NCBI GenBank assembly: GCA_036394195.1
Contig: DASWFO010000096.1
Span: forward strand, 1 to 8,759
Source of the DNA: DATJPD01 sp036394195
GTDB taxonomy: Bacteria; Pseudomonadota; Alphaproteobacteria; CACIAM-22H2
Length of the DNA stretch: 8,759 nucleotides
Reading direction: 5' to 3'
Both the position numbers and the translations under genes were made by a program. Below are positions 1-5,067 of the stretch, in pieces (position 1 is the first letter of the stretch; the number at the start of each line of letters is the position of its first letter). The notes beneath the pieces were generated by a model. The model was not told the origin of the DNA and ran no database searches. It saw nothing but the letters and a program-made list of their open reading frames with translations.

Positions 1-52
1 CCTGCCGTCCCTCGAGAATGGTCGGTCTGATATCCATCACAGCCATGTCCAT
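1..52 (-). CDS. Probable GNAT family N-acetyltransferase, N-terminal 17 codons only (runs off left edge)
   Basis: Only the first 17 codons are in the window; the frame is open to the left edge. The visible peptide is MDMAVMDIRPTILEGRQ. The TILEGRQ stretch resembles the opening of many GNAT acetyltransferases, in which a 'TLEGRHVRLEPL'-like first strand precedes the acetyl-CoA fold. The ATG at 52-50 was chosen because a textbook Shine-Dalgarno, AGGAGGG, lies 4 nt before it. The gene begins 14 bp after the stop of the PaiB-like gene, so it is almost certainly in the same transcript. Known context: Bacillus paiA encodes a polyamine N-acetyltransferase next to paiB, so an acetyltransferase is the expected neighbour. 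Substrate unknown. The family call rests on 17 residues plus context and is therefore moderate. Confidence 0.55.
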   Translation of the reverse strand, partial: MDMAVMDIRPTILEGRQ

Positions 53-56
53 GGAT

Positions 57-63
57 CCCTCCT
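57..63 (-). promoter_or_regulatory. Strong Shine-Dalgarno for the leftmost gene
   Basis: On the minus strand AGGAGGG is followed by ATCC and then ATG. It is the best ribosome binding site in the window and sits in the 14-bp gap after the PaiB-like stop codon. It fixes the start of the partial acetyltransferase gene. Confidence 0.75.
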
Positions 64-66
64 AGC

Positions 67-693
67 CTAACGCGCCGGGGCGTGCTCGGTCATATAAGCC
101 GCCAACTGCCGATCCTGCGGATCCGCGCTGTCCGCCAGCGCCGCGATGACACGGCGCCGGTCCTCCGCATCCCGATTCTGGCTCAGCTTATGCTTGCCTT
201 CGAGCCGCTCGACGTCGATTTCGACGCCGACGATGGCGTTGAGCATGCCGCGCAAATAATCGTCGGAAAGTCCGGCCATGCGCCACGGCGCCGGGCGGCC
301 GCCCTCGTAGATGTCGACCAGCTGGCTGACGATCTCCCGCAGGCGCTCCGGCTCGCGCACCAGCCGCGCGCGGCCATAGACGTGCACGGCCACGTAGTTC
401 CAGGTCGGCACCGCCGGATGCGCCGCATACCAGGACGGCGAGATATAGCCGTGCGGCCCCTGGAAGATCGCCAGCACATCGGCGCCGTCGAGCGTCTCGC
501 CGTGCGGATTGGCGCGCGCCAGGTGGGCGATCATTCGGCCCTTGCCTGCCGCCGTCGCTTCGAACAGCACCGGCACATGGGTCGCCACCAGTCCCGCGGG
601 ACCGGACGAAATCAGCGTCGCAAACCCGTGGCTCGCCATGATGGCGCGGAGGAGCTCGGGATCATCGACCGCAAAGCTCTTCGGAATGTACAT
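67..693 (-). CDS. PaiB-like FMN-binding negative transcriptional regulator family protein
   Basis: A 208-residue protein of the PaiB / FMN_bind_2 family, which has the split-barrel fold shared with pyridoxamine-phosphate oxidases and flavin reductases. Family signatures in order: the opening MYIPKSF; HLARANPH near residue 60; GYISPSWY around residues 82-89, followed by VPTWNYVAVHVYGRARLV; and near the C-terminus EGKHKLSQNR around 165-174. Full length for the family, no signal peptide or membrane segment. The ATG at 693 gives the usual MYIP start; a GTG two codons upstream (699) is also possible. There is no strong Shine-Dalgarno, and the DUF1127 stop is only 15 bp upstream, so translational coupling is likely. 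Known: Bacillus PaiB was named as a repressor of sporulation and degradative enzymes and lies with an acetyltransferase gene. Whether this protein binds DNA, flavin or another ligand is not shown by the sequence. Confidence 0.9.
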   Translation of the reverse strand: MYIPKSFAVDDPELLRAIMASHGFATLISSGPAGLVATHVPVLFEATAAGKGRMIAHLARANPHGETLDGADVLAIFQGPHGYISPSWYAAHPAVPTWNYVAVHVYGRARLVREPERLREIVSQLVDIYEGGRPAPWRMAGLSDDYLRGMLNAIVGVEIDVERLEGKHKLSQNRDAEDRRRVIAALADSADPQDRQLAAYMTEHAPAR

Positions 694-708
694 CGCCACA
701 CCGCCAGT

Positions 709-906
709 TCAGCGCCAGAAGGGCTTCTGCAGCTCGCGCTCGAGATCGGCGCGGCTGAGGCCCACGTCCTTCAGCATGCGGTCATCCAACGTGCGCAACA
801 CGTCGCGCTGCGTGGCCCGCCACCGCCAGTCGAGCAGGCGCGCCACTGCCGCCGTCGTCAGCTGATCGCCCGCCCGCGCGCGCGGAGCGCGCCGCGGAAC
901 AGCCAC
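709..906 (-). CDS. DUF1127 (YjiS-like) small basic protein
   Basis: A small arginine-rich protein. Its C-terminal half is classic DUF1127: LLDWRWRATQRDVL, then LDDRMLKDVGLSRADLERE, ending in PFWR. The family is abundant in Alphaproteobacteria; no enzymatic role is known and proposed roles are regulatory. The only start in this frame is a GTG at 906-904. It has no Shine-Dalgarno, and an in-frame TGA lies just upstream (near 936-934). The first 15 or so residues (PRRAPRARAG) look like an out-of-frame GC-rich translation. A better start (ATG at 962 with AGGCGG upstream) opens a different frame that stops at 858, so the real N-terminus may be displaced by a one-base indel. The stop lies 15 bp before the PaiB-like ATG, which suggests a co-transcribed unit. 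Confidence 0.75.
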   Translation of the reverse strand: MAVPRRAPRARAGDQLTTAAVARLLDWRWRATQRDVLRTLDDRMLKDVGLSRADLERELQKPFWR

Positions 907-962
907 ACCGTGGCGGCTTCGAACGGCCGCAGCTCAGAGAATGTATCGATACAATCAGGCAT
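858..962 (-). other. Small ORF, candidate true N-terminus of the DUF1127 gene in another frame
   Basis: An ATG at 962-960, preceded by AGGCGG (972-967) with a 4-nt gap, opens a 34-codon frame whose middle reads LRPFEAATVWLFRGALRAR and which ends in RAIS and then TGA at 860-858. Its composition is more protein-like than the overlapping start of the annotated DUF1127 frame. Joining the two needs a -1 shift, or one base missing from the sequence, within about 858-905. That interval contains a GC-rich tract (868-886) prone to indels. The result would be a single DUF1127 protein of about 85 residues with a hydrophobic N-terminal segment. Alternatives are an independent leader peptide or a chance ORF. 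What is seen is the ORF and its ribosome site; the frameshift is inference. Confidence 0.4.
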
Positions 963-997
963 GAGACCGCCTATTCAGGGCACTTTGTCCTGATTGT
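951..997. repeat. 9-bp inverted repeat in the divergent regulatory region
   Basis: ACAATCAGG (951-959) and its exact complement CCTGATTGT (989-997) flank a 29-bp spacer that holds the ATG at 962 and its ribosome site. The left arm abuts a 12-bp perfect palindrome, TGTATCGATACA (942-953). In RNA the two arms could sequester the start of the small ORF; in DNA they could be paired regulator sites. Confidence 0.4.
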
Positions 998-999
998 CT

Positions 1000-1028
1000 A
1001 GGGTACGATTGACACAATTCCTGGTCAA
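1000..1028 (-). promoter_or_regulatory. Weak candidate promoter for the DUF1127-paiB-like unit
   Basis: On the minus strand TTGACC (1028-1023) and TACCCT (1005-1000) are separated by 17 bp. The -35 is good and the -10 poor. If real, transcription starts near 993, about 30 nt before the ATG at 962, and this promoter overlaps the mocR promoter face to face. The poor -10 would fit an activator-dependent promoter, but chance is also possible. Confidence 0.3.
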
Positions 1029-1038
1029 CGTCTATATT
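1009..1038 (+). promoter_or_regulatory. mocR promoter (sigma70-like), predicted leaderless transcript
   Basis: A perfect TTGACA -35 (1009-1014), an 18-bp spacer and a TATATT -10 (1033-1038). Counting 7 nt from the -10 puts the start site at 1045, which is the A of the regulator's ATG. No Shine-Dalgarno precedes the ATG. The simplest reading is a leaderless mRNA. Confidence 0.65.
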
Positions 1039-1051
1039 GTCACCATGACAA
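1037..1051. promoter_or_regulatory. Candidate autoregulatory operator at the mocR start
   Basis: A perfect 6-bp inverted repeat, TTGTCA-CCA-TGACAA, is centred on the ATG and the predicted transcription start. Related half-sites lie nearby: ATTGTC at 993-998 and 1036-1041 (43 bp apart, about four helical turns), and ATTG-ACA-CAAT at 1008-1018 over the -35. MocR proteins commonly bind repeated half-sites in divergent promoters and repress themselves. That this is the site is inference. Confidence 0.4.
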
Positions 1052-2430
1052 ATTGGGTGCCGACTCTCGGTGATCGATCCGGACCGCGTTATCTCGCCAT
1101 CGCCGACCAATTGGCCCACGACCTGGAAAACGGCCGCCTGAAACCCGGCGACCGCCTGCCGACCCATCGCGAACTGGCGTGGAAGCTCGGCATCACCGTC
1201 GGCACGGTGACGCGGGCCTACGGCGAAGCCGAGCGGCGTGGCCTGATCGCCGGGGAAGTGGGGCGCGGCACGTTCATCCGCGACCGCGGCGTCGACGTGC
1301 CGCTCCCGGCGATGCCGCTCGCTGATGACGAGTTCATCGACCTGGCCCGCAACTTTCCGACACCCGACCGGCCGAGCCCGGCGTTCATCCGCACCATCGC
1401 CGACGTCGCCGCCTCGCCCGAGCTCGGCCATCTGCTCTCGTACGCCACCAATCTCGGCCTGCCAACGCACCGGACCGCGGCGGTCGAGTGGCTGGCGCGC
1501 TCCGGGATCACCGCGCCGCCGGGCGAGATCGTGATCACCAATGGCGCGCAGCACGGGATGATCCTGGCGATGGCGGCGGTGGCCCATCCCGGCGATGTGG
1601 TGCTCACCGAGCAGCTCACGTTCTACGGCATGAAATCCGTGGCCGCGTTGCTGTCGCTCCGGCTTCACGGCGTGGCCATAGATGAAGACGGGCTGATCCC
1701 GGAGGCGCTGGATGCCGCCTGCCGCCAATTGTCGCCAAAGGCGCTTTACTGCATCCCCACGTTGCAGAATCCGACGGCGGCAACGATGCCGGCCGAGCGC
1801 CGGCAGGCGGTTGCCGAGATCTGCAAACGTCACGGGGTGATGCTGGTGGAAGACGACATCTACGGCTTCCTCTCGCCGAACGGTCCGAAGCCGGTTGCAT
1901 CGATCCATCCCGAGACCTCGATCTACGTGACCAGCCTGTCGAAGAGCCTGGCCCCGGGACTGCGGGTCGGCTACATGCGCGCCCCGACCGCCCTGCTCGA
2001 TCGGCTGGCCTCGACATTCCGGGCGACCACCTGGATGGCAGCACCGCTGATGGCGGAAGTCGCGAGCCGGCTGGTGCGCAGCGGCGAGGCGGCGCGCCTG
2101 GCGGAGCTTCAGCGCGCCGAGGCGATCGCGCGCCAGGATGTCGCGATGCGGATGCTGTCCGGCTTCGAAGTGGCGACGCATCCGGCCAGCTTTCATCTGT
2201 GGCTGACCCTGCCCGAGCCGTGGCGGCGCGAGGAGTTCACGGCGCAGATCCGCCGGCGCGGCGTCGGCGTGGCCTCGGCCGAGGCGTTCGCGGTCGGCCG
2301 GGCGCCGGTTCCGCACGCCGTTCGTATCGGCCTGTCGGCGGCGCGCGATCGGGCGACGCTCGAACGCGCCTTGGCGACGATCACCGCCGTGCTGCGTGAA
2401 CCGCCCGACCGGGGGATTGCGCTGGTTTAG
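1045..2430 (+). CDS. MocR/PdxR-type transcriptional regulator (GntR winged helix fused to PLP aminotransferase-like domain)
   Basis: 461 residues. The N-terminal GntR-family winged helix covers about residues 12-80 (RYLAIADQLAHDLENGRLKPGDRLPTHRELA begins it, and the EVGRGTFI wing ends it). A fold-type I aminotransferase domain follows to the C-terminus. Landmarks: Asn242 in QNPTA; Asp270/271 in EDDIYG; the PLP Schiff-base lysine Lys300 in SLSKSLAPGLRVGY; and a C-terminal Arg in AVRIGLSAA for carboxylate binding. All cofactor-binding positions appear present, so it probably binds PLP and senses an amino compound or the vitamer itself. The ATG at 1045 gives the usual start MTNWVP followed by SGPRY; upstream in-frame TTG codons have no ribosome site. 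It is divergent from the DUF1127-PaiB-like-acetyltransferase unit, its likely target besides itself. The effector cannot be named from sequence. Plain aminotransferase activity is unlikely given the DNA-binding domain. Confidence 0.93.
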   Translation: MTNWVPTLGDRSGPRYLAIADQLAHDLENGRLKPGDRLPTHRELAWKLGITVGTVTRAYGEAERRGLIAGEVGRGTFIRDRGVDVPLPAMPLADDEFIDLARNFPTPDRPSPAFIRTIADVAASPELGHLLSYATNLGLPTHRTAAVEWLARSGITAPPGEIVITNGAQHGMILAMAAVAHPGDVVLTEQLTFYGMKSVAALLSLRLHGVAIDEDGLIPEALDAACRQLSPKALYCIPTLQNPTAATMPAERRQAVAEICKRHGVMLVEDDIYGFLSPNGPKPVASIHPETSIYVTSLSKSLAPGLRVGYMRAPTALLDRLASTFRATTWMAAPLMAEVASRLVRSGEAARLAELQRAEAIARQDVAMRMLSGFEVATHPASFHLWLTLPEPWRREEFTAQIRRRGVGVASAEAFAVGRAPVPHAVRIGLSAARDRATLERALATITAVLREPPDRGIALV

Positions 2431-2465
2431 AGCAGATCCCCGGATAGGTCGATGCAACTCACTTT

Positions 2466-2622
2466 TCGTCATGCCCGCGAACGCGGGCATCCAGAGAATT
2501 CAACCACGGAGACACTGAGATCACGGAGAGAAGAAGGAGACGAAACTCTCGTCTGTCCCTCTGTGATCTCCGTGTCTCCGTGGTGAAAGAAATCTGGATT
2601 CCCGCTTGCGCGGGAATGACGA
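2466..2622. repeat. Composite nested inverted repeat, about 157 bp (two repeat modules, MITE/REP-like)
   Basis: Outer arms: 2466-2494 (contains GTCATGCCCGCG and CGCGGGCATCCAG) pairs with 2594-2622 (contains CTGGATTCCCGC and GCGGGAATGACGA). Inner arms: 2503-2524 (ACCACGGAGACAC, then GAGATCAC) pairs with 2563-2584 with one mismatch. At the apex AGACGA (2538-2543) pairs with TCGTCT (2549-2554). Each outer arm also contains its own small hairpin. Both the 'GTCAT-CCCGCG' module and the 'ACCACGGAGACAC' module resemble repeats known as dispersed copies in many bacterial genomes. The element fills the gap between convergent mocR and thiD. It could act as a two-way terminator or mRNA 3' stabiliser. 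It encodes no transposase; a target-site duplication was not evident. Confidence 0.85.
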
Positions 2623-2632
2623 TGCGGGTGGA

Positions 2633-2657
2633 GCCGGTCTACCGGCGCGTTCCGCGC
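2633..2657 (-). terminator. Two small overlapping hairpins just after thiD
   Basis: GCCGG-TCTA-CCGGC (2633-2646) and GCGCG-TTC-CGCGC (2645-2657) lie within 33 bp after the thiD stop. They share two bases, so only one can form fully. No T-tract follows on the minus strand, so intrinsic termination is doubtful; the larger composite repeat beyond may be the effective end. Confidence 0.2.
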
Positions 2658-2665
2658 GGCTGCAA

Positions 2666-3457
2666 TCACTCGACGGGATGCGCGTGGTTCAGCGGCCCGT
2701 GGCCCTTGCCGAAGCCGGGTGCGGTCTCGATCGCGCGGCGGACATAGTCCCGCGCCCGCGCCACCGCCGCCGCGACGCTCATGCCTTGCGCGAGCCCCGT
2801 CGCCACCGCCGAAGCCAGCGTGCAGCCGGTCCCATGGGTGTGCTTGGTCTTGATCCATGTGCCTTCGAAGGTCTCGATGCCGTCGGCGGTGGCGAGCACG
2901 TCGATGACGTTGTCGGCATTGAGGTGGCCGCCTTTCAGGAGCACGGCATCCGGCCCCAGGGTCAGCAGGGCCTGGGCGGCGTGGCGCATGTCATCGACGT
3001 CCCGGATCGTCATGCCCGACAGCGCCTCGGCTTCCGGGATGTTCGGCACCAGGACCGCCGCCCCGACCATCAGGGTGCGCTTCAGCGCCGCGACCGCGTC
3101 GAGATCGAGAAGCCGCGTTCCGTCTTTCGCGGCAATGACCGGGTCGATCACGAGCGGCACCTTGGGCGCCATCGTCCTGAGCACTTCCGCCACGGTGTCG
3201 ATCACCGCGGCGCTGTGCAGCATGCCGGTCTTCACCGCGTCGGCACCGATGTCTTCGAGGATCAGGCGCATCTGCTGGGCGATGAAATCCGGCGGCACCG
3301 GGATGACGCCGAACACGCCGAGCGTGTTCTGCGCGGTCAGCGCCGAGACAGCGGTCGCGGCATAACCGTCGAGGGCCGTGACCGTCTTGATGTCGGCTTG
3401 AATGCCAGCGCCGCCTCCGGAATCAGAGCCAGCGACGATCAGAACGCGCCCTTTCAC
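2666..3457 (-). CDS. thiD: Bifunctional hydroxymethylpyrimidine kinase / phosphomethylpyrimidine kinase
   Basis: 263 residues, normal for ThiD. It phosphorylates HMP and then HMP-P to HMP-PP in the pyrimidine branch of thiamine biosynthesis (cytoplasm). It has the ribokinase-like fold with AGSDSGGGAGIQAD at residues 9-22, LTAQNT at 40-45, KTGML at 76-80, VIDPV at 103-107, LLKGGH at 173-178 and the anion-hole motif HTHGTGCTLASA at 206-217, where Cys212 and the preceding glycines lie at the phosphate site. The C-terminus GFGKGHGPLNH is family-typical. The start is GTG, overlapping the glmM stop in GTGA (4 bp), which implies translational coupling. No TPP riboswitch is possible immediately upstream, since glmM coding sequence occupies it. 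Some ThiD proteins also phosphorylate pyridoxal; this cannot be judged here. Confidence 0.96.
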   Translation of the reverse strand: MKGRVLIVAGSDSGGGAGIQADIKTVTALDGYAATAVSALTAQNTLGVFGVIPVPPDFIAQQMRLILEDIGADAVKTGMLHSAAVIDTVAEVLRTMAPKVPLVIDPVIAAKDGTRLLDLDAVAALKRTLMVGAAVLVPNIPEAEALSGMTIRDVDDMRHAAQALLTLGPDAVLLKGGHLNADNVIDVLATADGIETFEGTWIKTKHTHGTGCTLASAVATGLAQGMSVAAAVARARDYVRRAIETAPGFGKGHGPLNHAHPVE

Positions 3458-4794
3458 GCGCCGGCCGCTTGCGCGATAGCCGCGGCGACGTCGTCGACGA
3501 TGCGATCGACGAGGCCTTTGTCTTCGCCTTCCGCCATGACGCGGATCAGCTGCTCGGTGCCCGAGCGACGCACCAGCAGCCGCCCGGCGGTCCCGAGGCG
3601 CAATTCCGCCGCGGCGATGGCCGCCTTGACGGCGTGCGCATCGAGCGGCGTGCCGCCGTTGACGCGGACGTTCTTCATGATCTGGGGCAGCGGCGCGAAG
3701 ACGCGCAGGACTTCGGATGCCGGGCGTCCGGCCGCGACGAGCACGCCCAGCACCTGCAGGGCCGCGATCAGGCCGTCACCGGTGGTCGCGTAGTCCGACA
3801 TGATGATGTGGCCCGACTGCTCGCCGCCGAGGTTGCAGCCCCGCTCGCGCATCGCCTCGAGAACATAGCGGTCGCCCACCGGTGCGCGGACCAGGCCGAC
3901 GCCGCGCGAGGCGAGATAACGCTCAAGGCCGAGGTTGGACATCACAGTAGCGGCGATACAGCCGCCGTTCAGCCGTCCCGCCTCCTGCCAGGAGCGGGCG
4001 ATCAGGCCCATGACCTGGTCGCCGTCGATCAGATGCCCGGTCTGGTCCACCATCTGCAGCCGGTCGGCATCGCCGTCGAGCGCGATGCCGAGATCGGCAC
4101 CATGGGCAACGACCTGGCTCTGCAGCGCGTCGGGCACCATGGCGCCGCAGCCCTGATTGATGTTGAAGCCGTCGGGATCGACGCCGATGGTCACCACGTC
4201 GGCGCCCAGCTCCCAAAGGACCGCAGGGGCGATCCGGTAAGCGGCCCCGTTCGCGCAGTCGACGACGATCTTCAGGCCGTCGAGACGCAGCCCGCGCGGG
4301 AACGTTGCCTTGACGAACTCGATATAGCGGCCTTCGGCGTCGTCGAGCCGGCGCGCGCGGCCCAGCCGCTCGGGCGAGGCCAGCGGCTCGCCGGAATCGA
4401 CCGTGCGTTCGACCTCGGCTTCGATTTCGTCCGACAGCTTGTAGCCGTCGGGACCGAAAAATTTGACGCCGTTGTCGGCGTAGGGGTTGTGCGACGCCGA
4501 GATGACCACGCCGAGATCGGCGCGCAGGCTGCGGGTCAGCATCGCCACGGCCGGCGTCGGCATCGGCCCGGTGAGGACGACATCCATCCCCACGGAGATG
4601 AATCCGGCGGTGAGCGCCGGCTCGATCAGATAGCCGGACAGCCGGGTGTCCTTGCCGATCACGACGCGGTGGCGATGGTCGCCGCGGGTGAAGAAGCGCC
4701 CGGCGGCGAGCGCGACTTTCAGCATCGTCTCGGCCGTCATCGGCTCGGCATTGGCCAAGCCACGGATTCCGTCGGTGCCGAACAGCTTACGCAA
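3454..4794 (-). CDS. glmM: Phosphoglucosamine mutase
   Basis: 446 residues, full length. It converts glucosamine-6-P to glucosamine-1-P for UDP-GlcNAc, and so feeds peptidoglycan and lipopolysaccharide synthesis. Alpha-D-phosphohexomutase domains in order: FGTDGIRG at 5-12; the active-site phosphoserine loop VISASHNPYADNG at 97-109, with Ser101 the serine to be phosphorylated; the Mg-binding loop DGDADR at 240-245; the sugar loop GGEQSGH at 323-329; and the phosphate loop RRSGTEQLIRVM at 409-420. The start is TTG at 4794: the frame has a TAA 11 codons upstream and no ATG or GTG between, and AGGGG lies 7 nt before the TTG. Downstream it overlaps thiD by 4 bp. Upstream is a 273-bp gap with its own likely promoter, so expression need not depend on ftsH-folP read-through. 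Confidence 0.97.
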   Translation of the reverse strand: MRKLFGTDGIRGLANAEPMTAETMLKVALAAGRFFTRGDHRHRVVIGKDTRLSGYLIEPALTAGFISVGMDVVLTGPMPTPAVAMLTRSLRADLGVVISASHNPYADNGVKFFGPDGYKLSDEIEAEVERTVDSGEPLASPERLGRARRLDDAEGRYIEFVKATFPRGLRLDGLKIVVDCANGAAYRIAPAVLWELGADVVTIGVDPDGFNINQGCGAMVPDALQSQVVAHGADLGIALDGDADRLQMVDQTGHLIDGDQVMGLIARSWQEAGRLNGGCIAATVMSNLGLERYLASRGVGLVRAPVGDRYVLEAMRERGCNLGGEQSGHIIMSDYATTGDGLIAALQVLGVLVAAGRPASEVLRVFAPLPQIMKNVRVNGGTPLDAHAVKAAIAAAELRLGTAGRLLVRRSGTEQLIRVMAEGEDKGLVDRIVDDVAAAIAQAAGA

Positions 4795-4801
4795 TGGCTC
4801 G

Positions 4802-4806
4802 CCCCT
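4802..4806 (-). promoter_or_regulatory. Shine-Dalgarno fixing the TTG start of glmM
   Basis: AGGGG on the minus strand, 7 nt upstream of the TTG codon. It decides the start, because no other initiation codon exists between the upstream in-frame TAA and this TTG. Confidence 0.65.
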
Positions 4807-4820
4807 GTACTCTGCTCGGC

Positions 4821-4848
4821 CTTATAGCAGAACCGTACCGCCGGTAAA
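4821..4848 (-). promoter_or_regulatory. glmM: Probable glmM-thiD promoter
   Basis: On the minus strand TTTACC (4848-4843) and TATAAG (4826-4821) are separated by 16 bp. Transcription would start near 4814, giving a leader of about 20 nt that contains the AGGGG ribosome site. The fit to sigma70 is reasonable (4 of 6 and 5 of 6 matches). Confidence 0.5.
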
Positions 4849-5067
4849 CGTGTGTGCGCGATCTTGCGGCCCTGGCGCGCCGATCATTACGGAGCCGACA
4901 GCGAAAAATCCTTGGCTCCCAGGGGGATGCCAGGGCGAACCGGGCGGGCTCGCGGGCCAAGCGGTATTGGGAGAGATGGGCGAAAAGAGGCAAGGAGGCC
5001 AAGCACGACGGCGCGGTCCCGGGCGCCCAACCTGCGATCGCAGCGAGTCGCCCGCCGGCGATCCGAC

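Larger units (their letters stand above)
4795..5067. other. 273-bp intergenic gap between folP and glmM
   Basis: No convincing gene is present. It contains the glmM promoter and ribosome site at its glmM end, an inverted repeat GGAGCC (4891-4896) / GGCTCC (4914-4919) enclosing an A-rich stretch, and a 12-bp palindrome CTGCGATCGCAG (5032-5043) just after the folP stop. Short ORFs here have no ribosome site or family features. Confidence 0.6.

Noticed and set aside
82..993. 303-codon plus-strand ORF opposite the DUF1127 and PaiB-like genes
   Set aside because: Composition is arginine and histidine rich with no recognisable domain. The opposite strand carries clear family signatures.
994..1044. 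Upstream TTG starts for the MocR gene
   Set aside because: They lie in or before the promoter, have no Shine-Dalgarno, and add residues not typical of the family, which starts at the M-T-N-W-V-P region.
955..2490. 511-codon minus-strand ORF opposite mocR, starting MPAFAGMTKS
   Set aside because: It is antisense to a gene with a full set of MocR motifs. The opening peptide comes from translating the dispersed repeat at 2466-2494, a known source of false ORFs; the rest is Arg/Gly/His-rich shadow sequence.
2466..2622. Possible CRISPR array or rRNA/tRNA fragment in the convergent gap
   Set aside because: The repeats are inverted and nested, not direct and evenly spaced, and no tRNA cloverleaf or rRNA sequence is present.
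3400..3520. Possible TPP riboswitch before thiD
   Set aside because: thiD overlaps glmM by 4 bp, so there is no leader, and no THI-box-like sequence was seen.
2606..3793. Long plus-strand ORF opposite thiD and the glmM 3' end
   Set aside because: Antisense shadow that spans two genes with complete catalytic motifs on the minus strand.
3469..4827. 452-codon plus-strand ORF opposite glmM
   Set aside because: Shadow frame of glmM codons; no motifs or ribosome site.
4787..5002. 71-codon minus-strand ORF in the folP-glmM gap
   Set aside because: TTG start without a ribosome site, Arg-rich low-complexity sequence, and it overlaps the likely glmM promoter and start.
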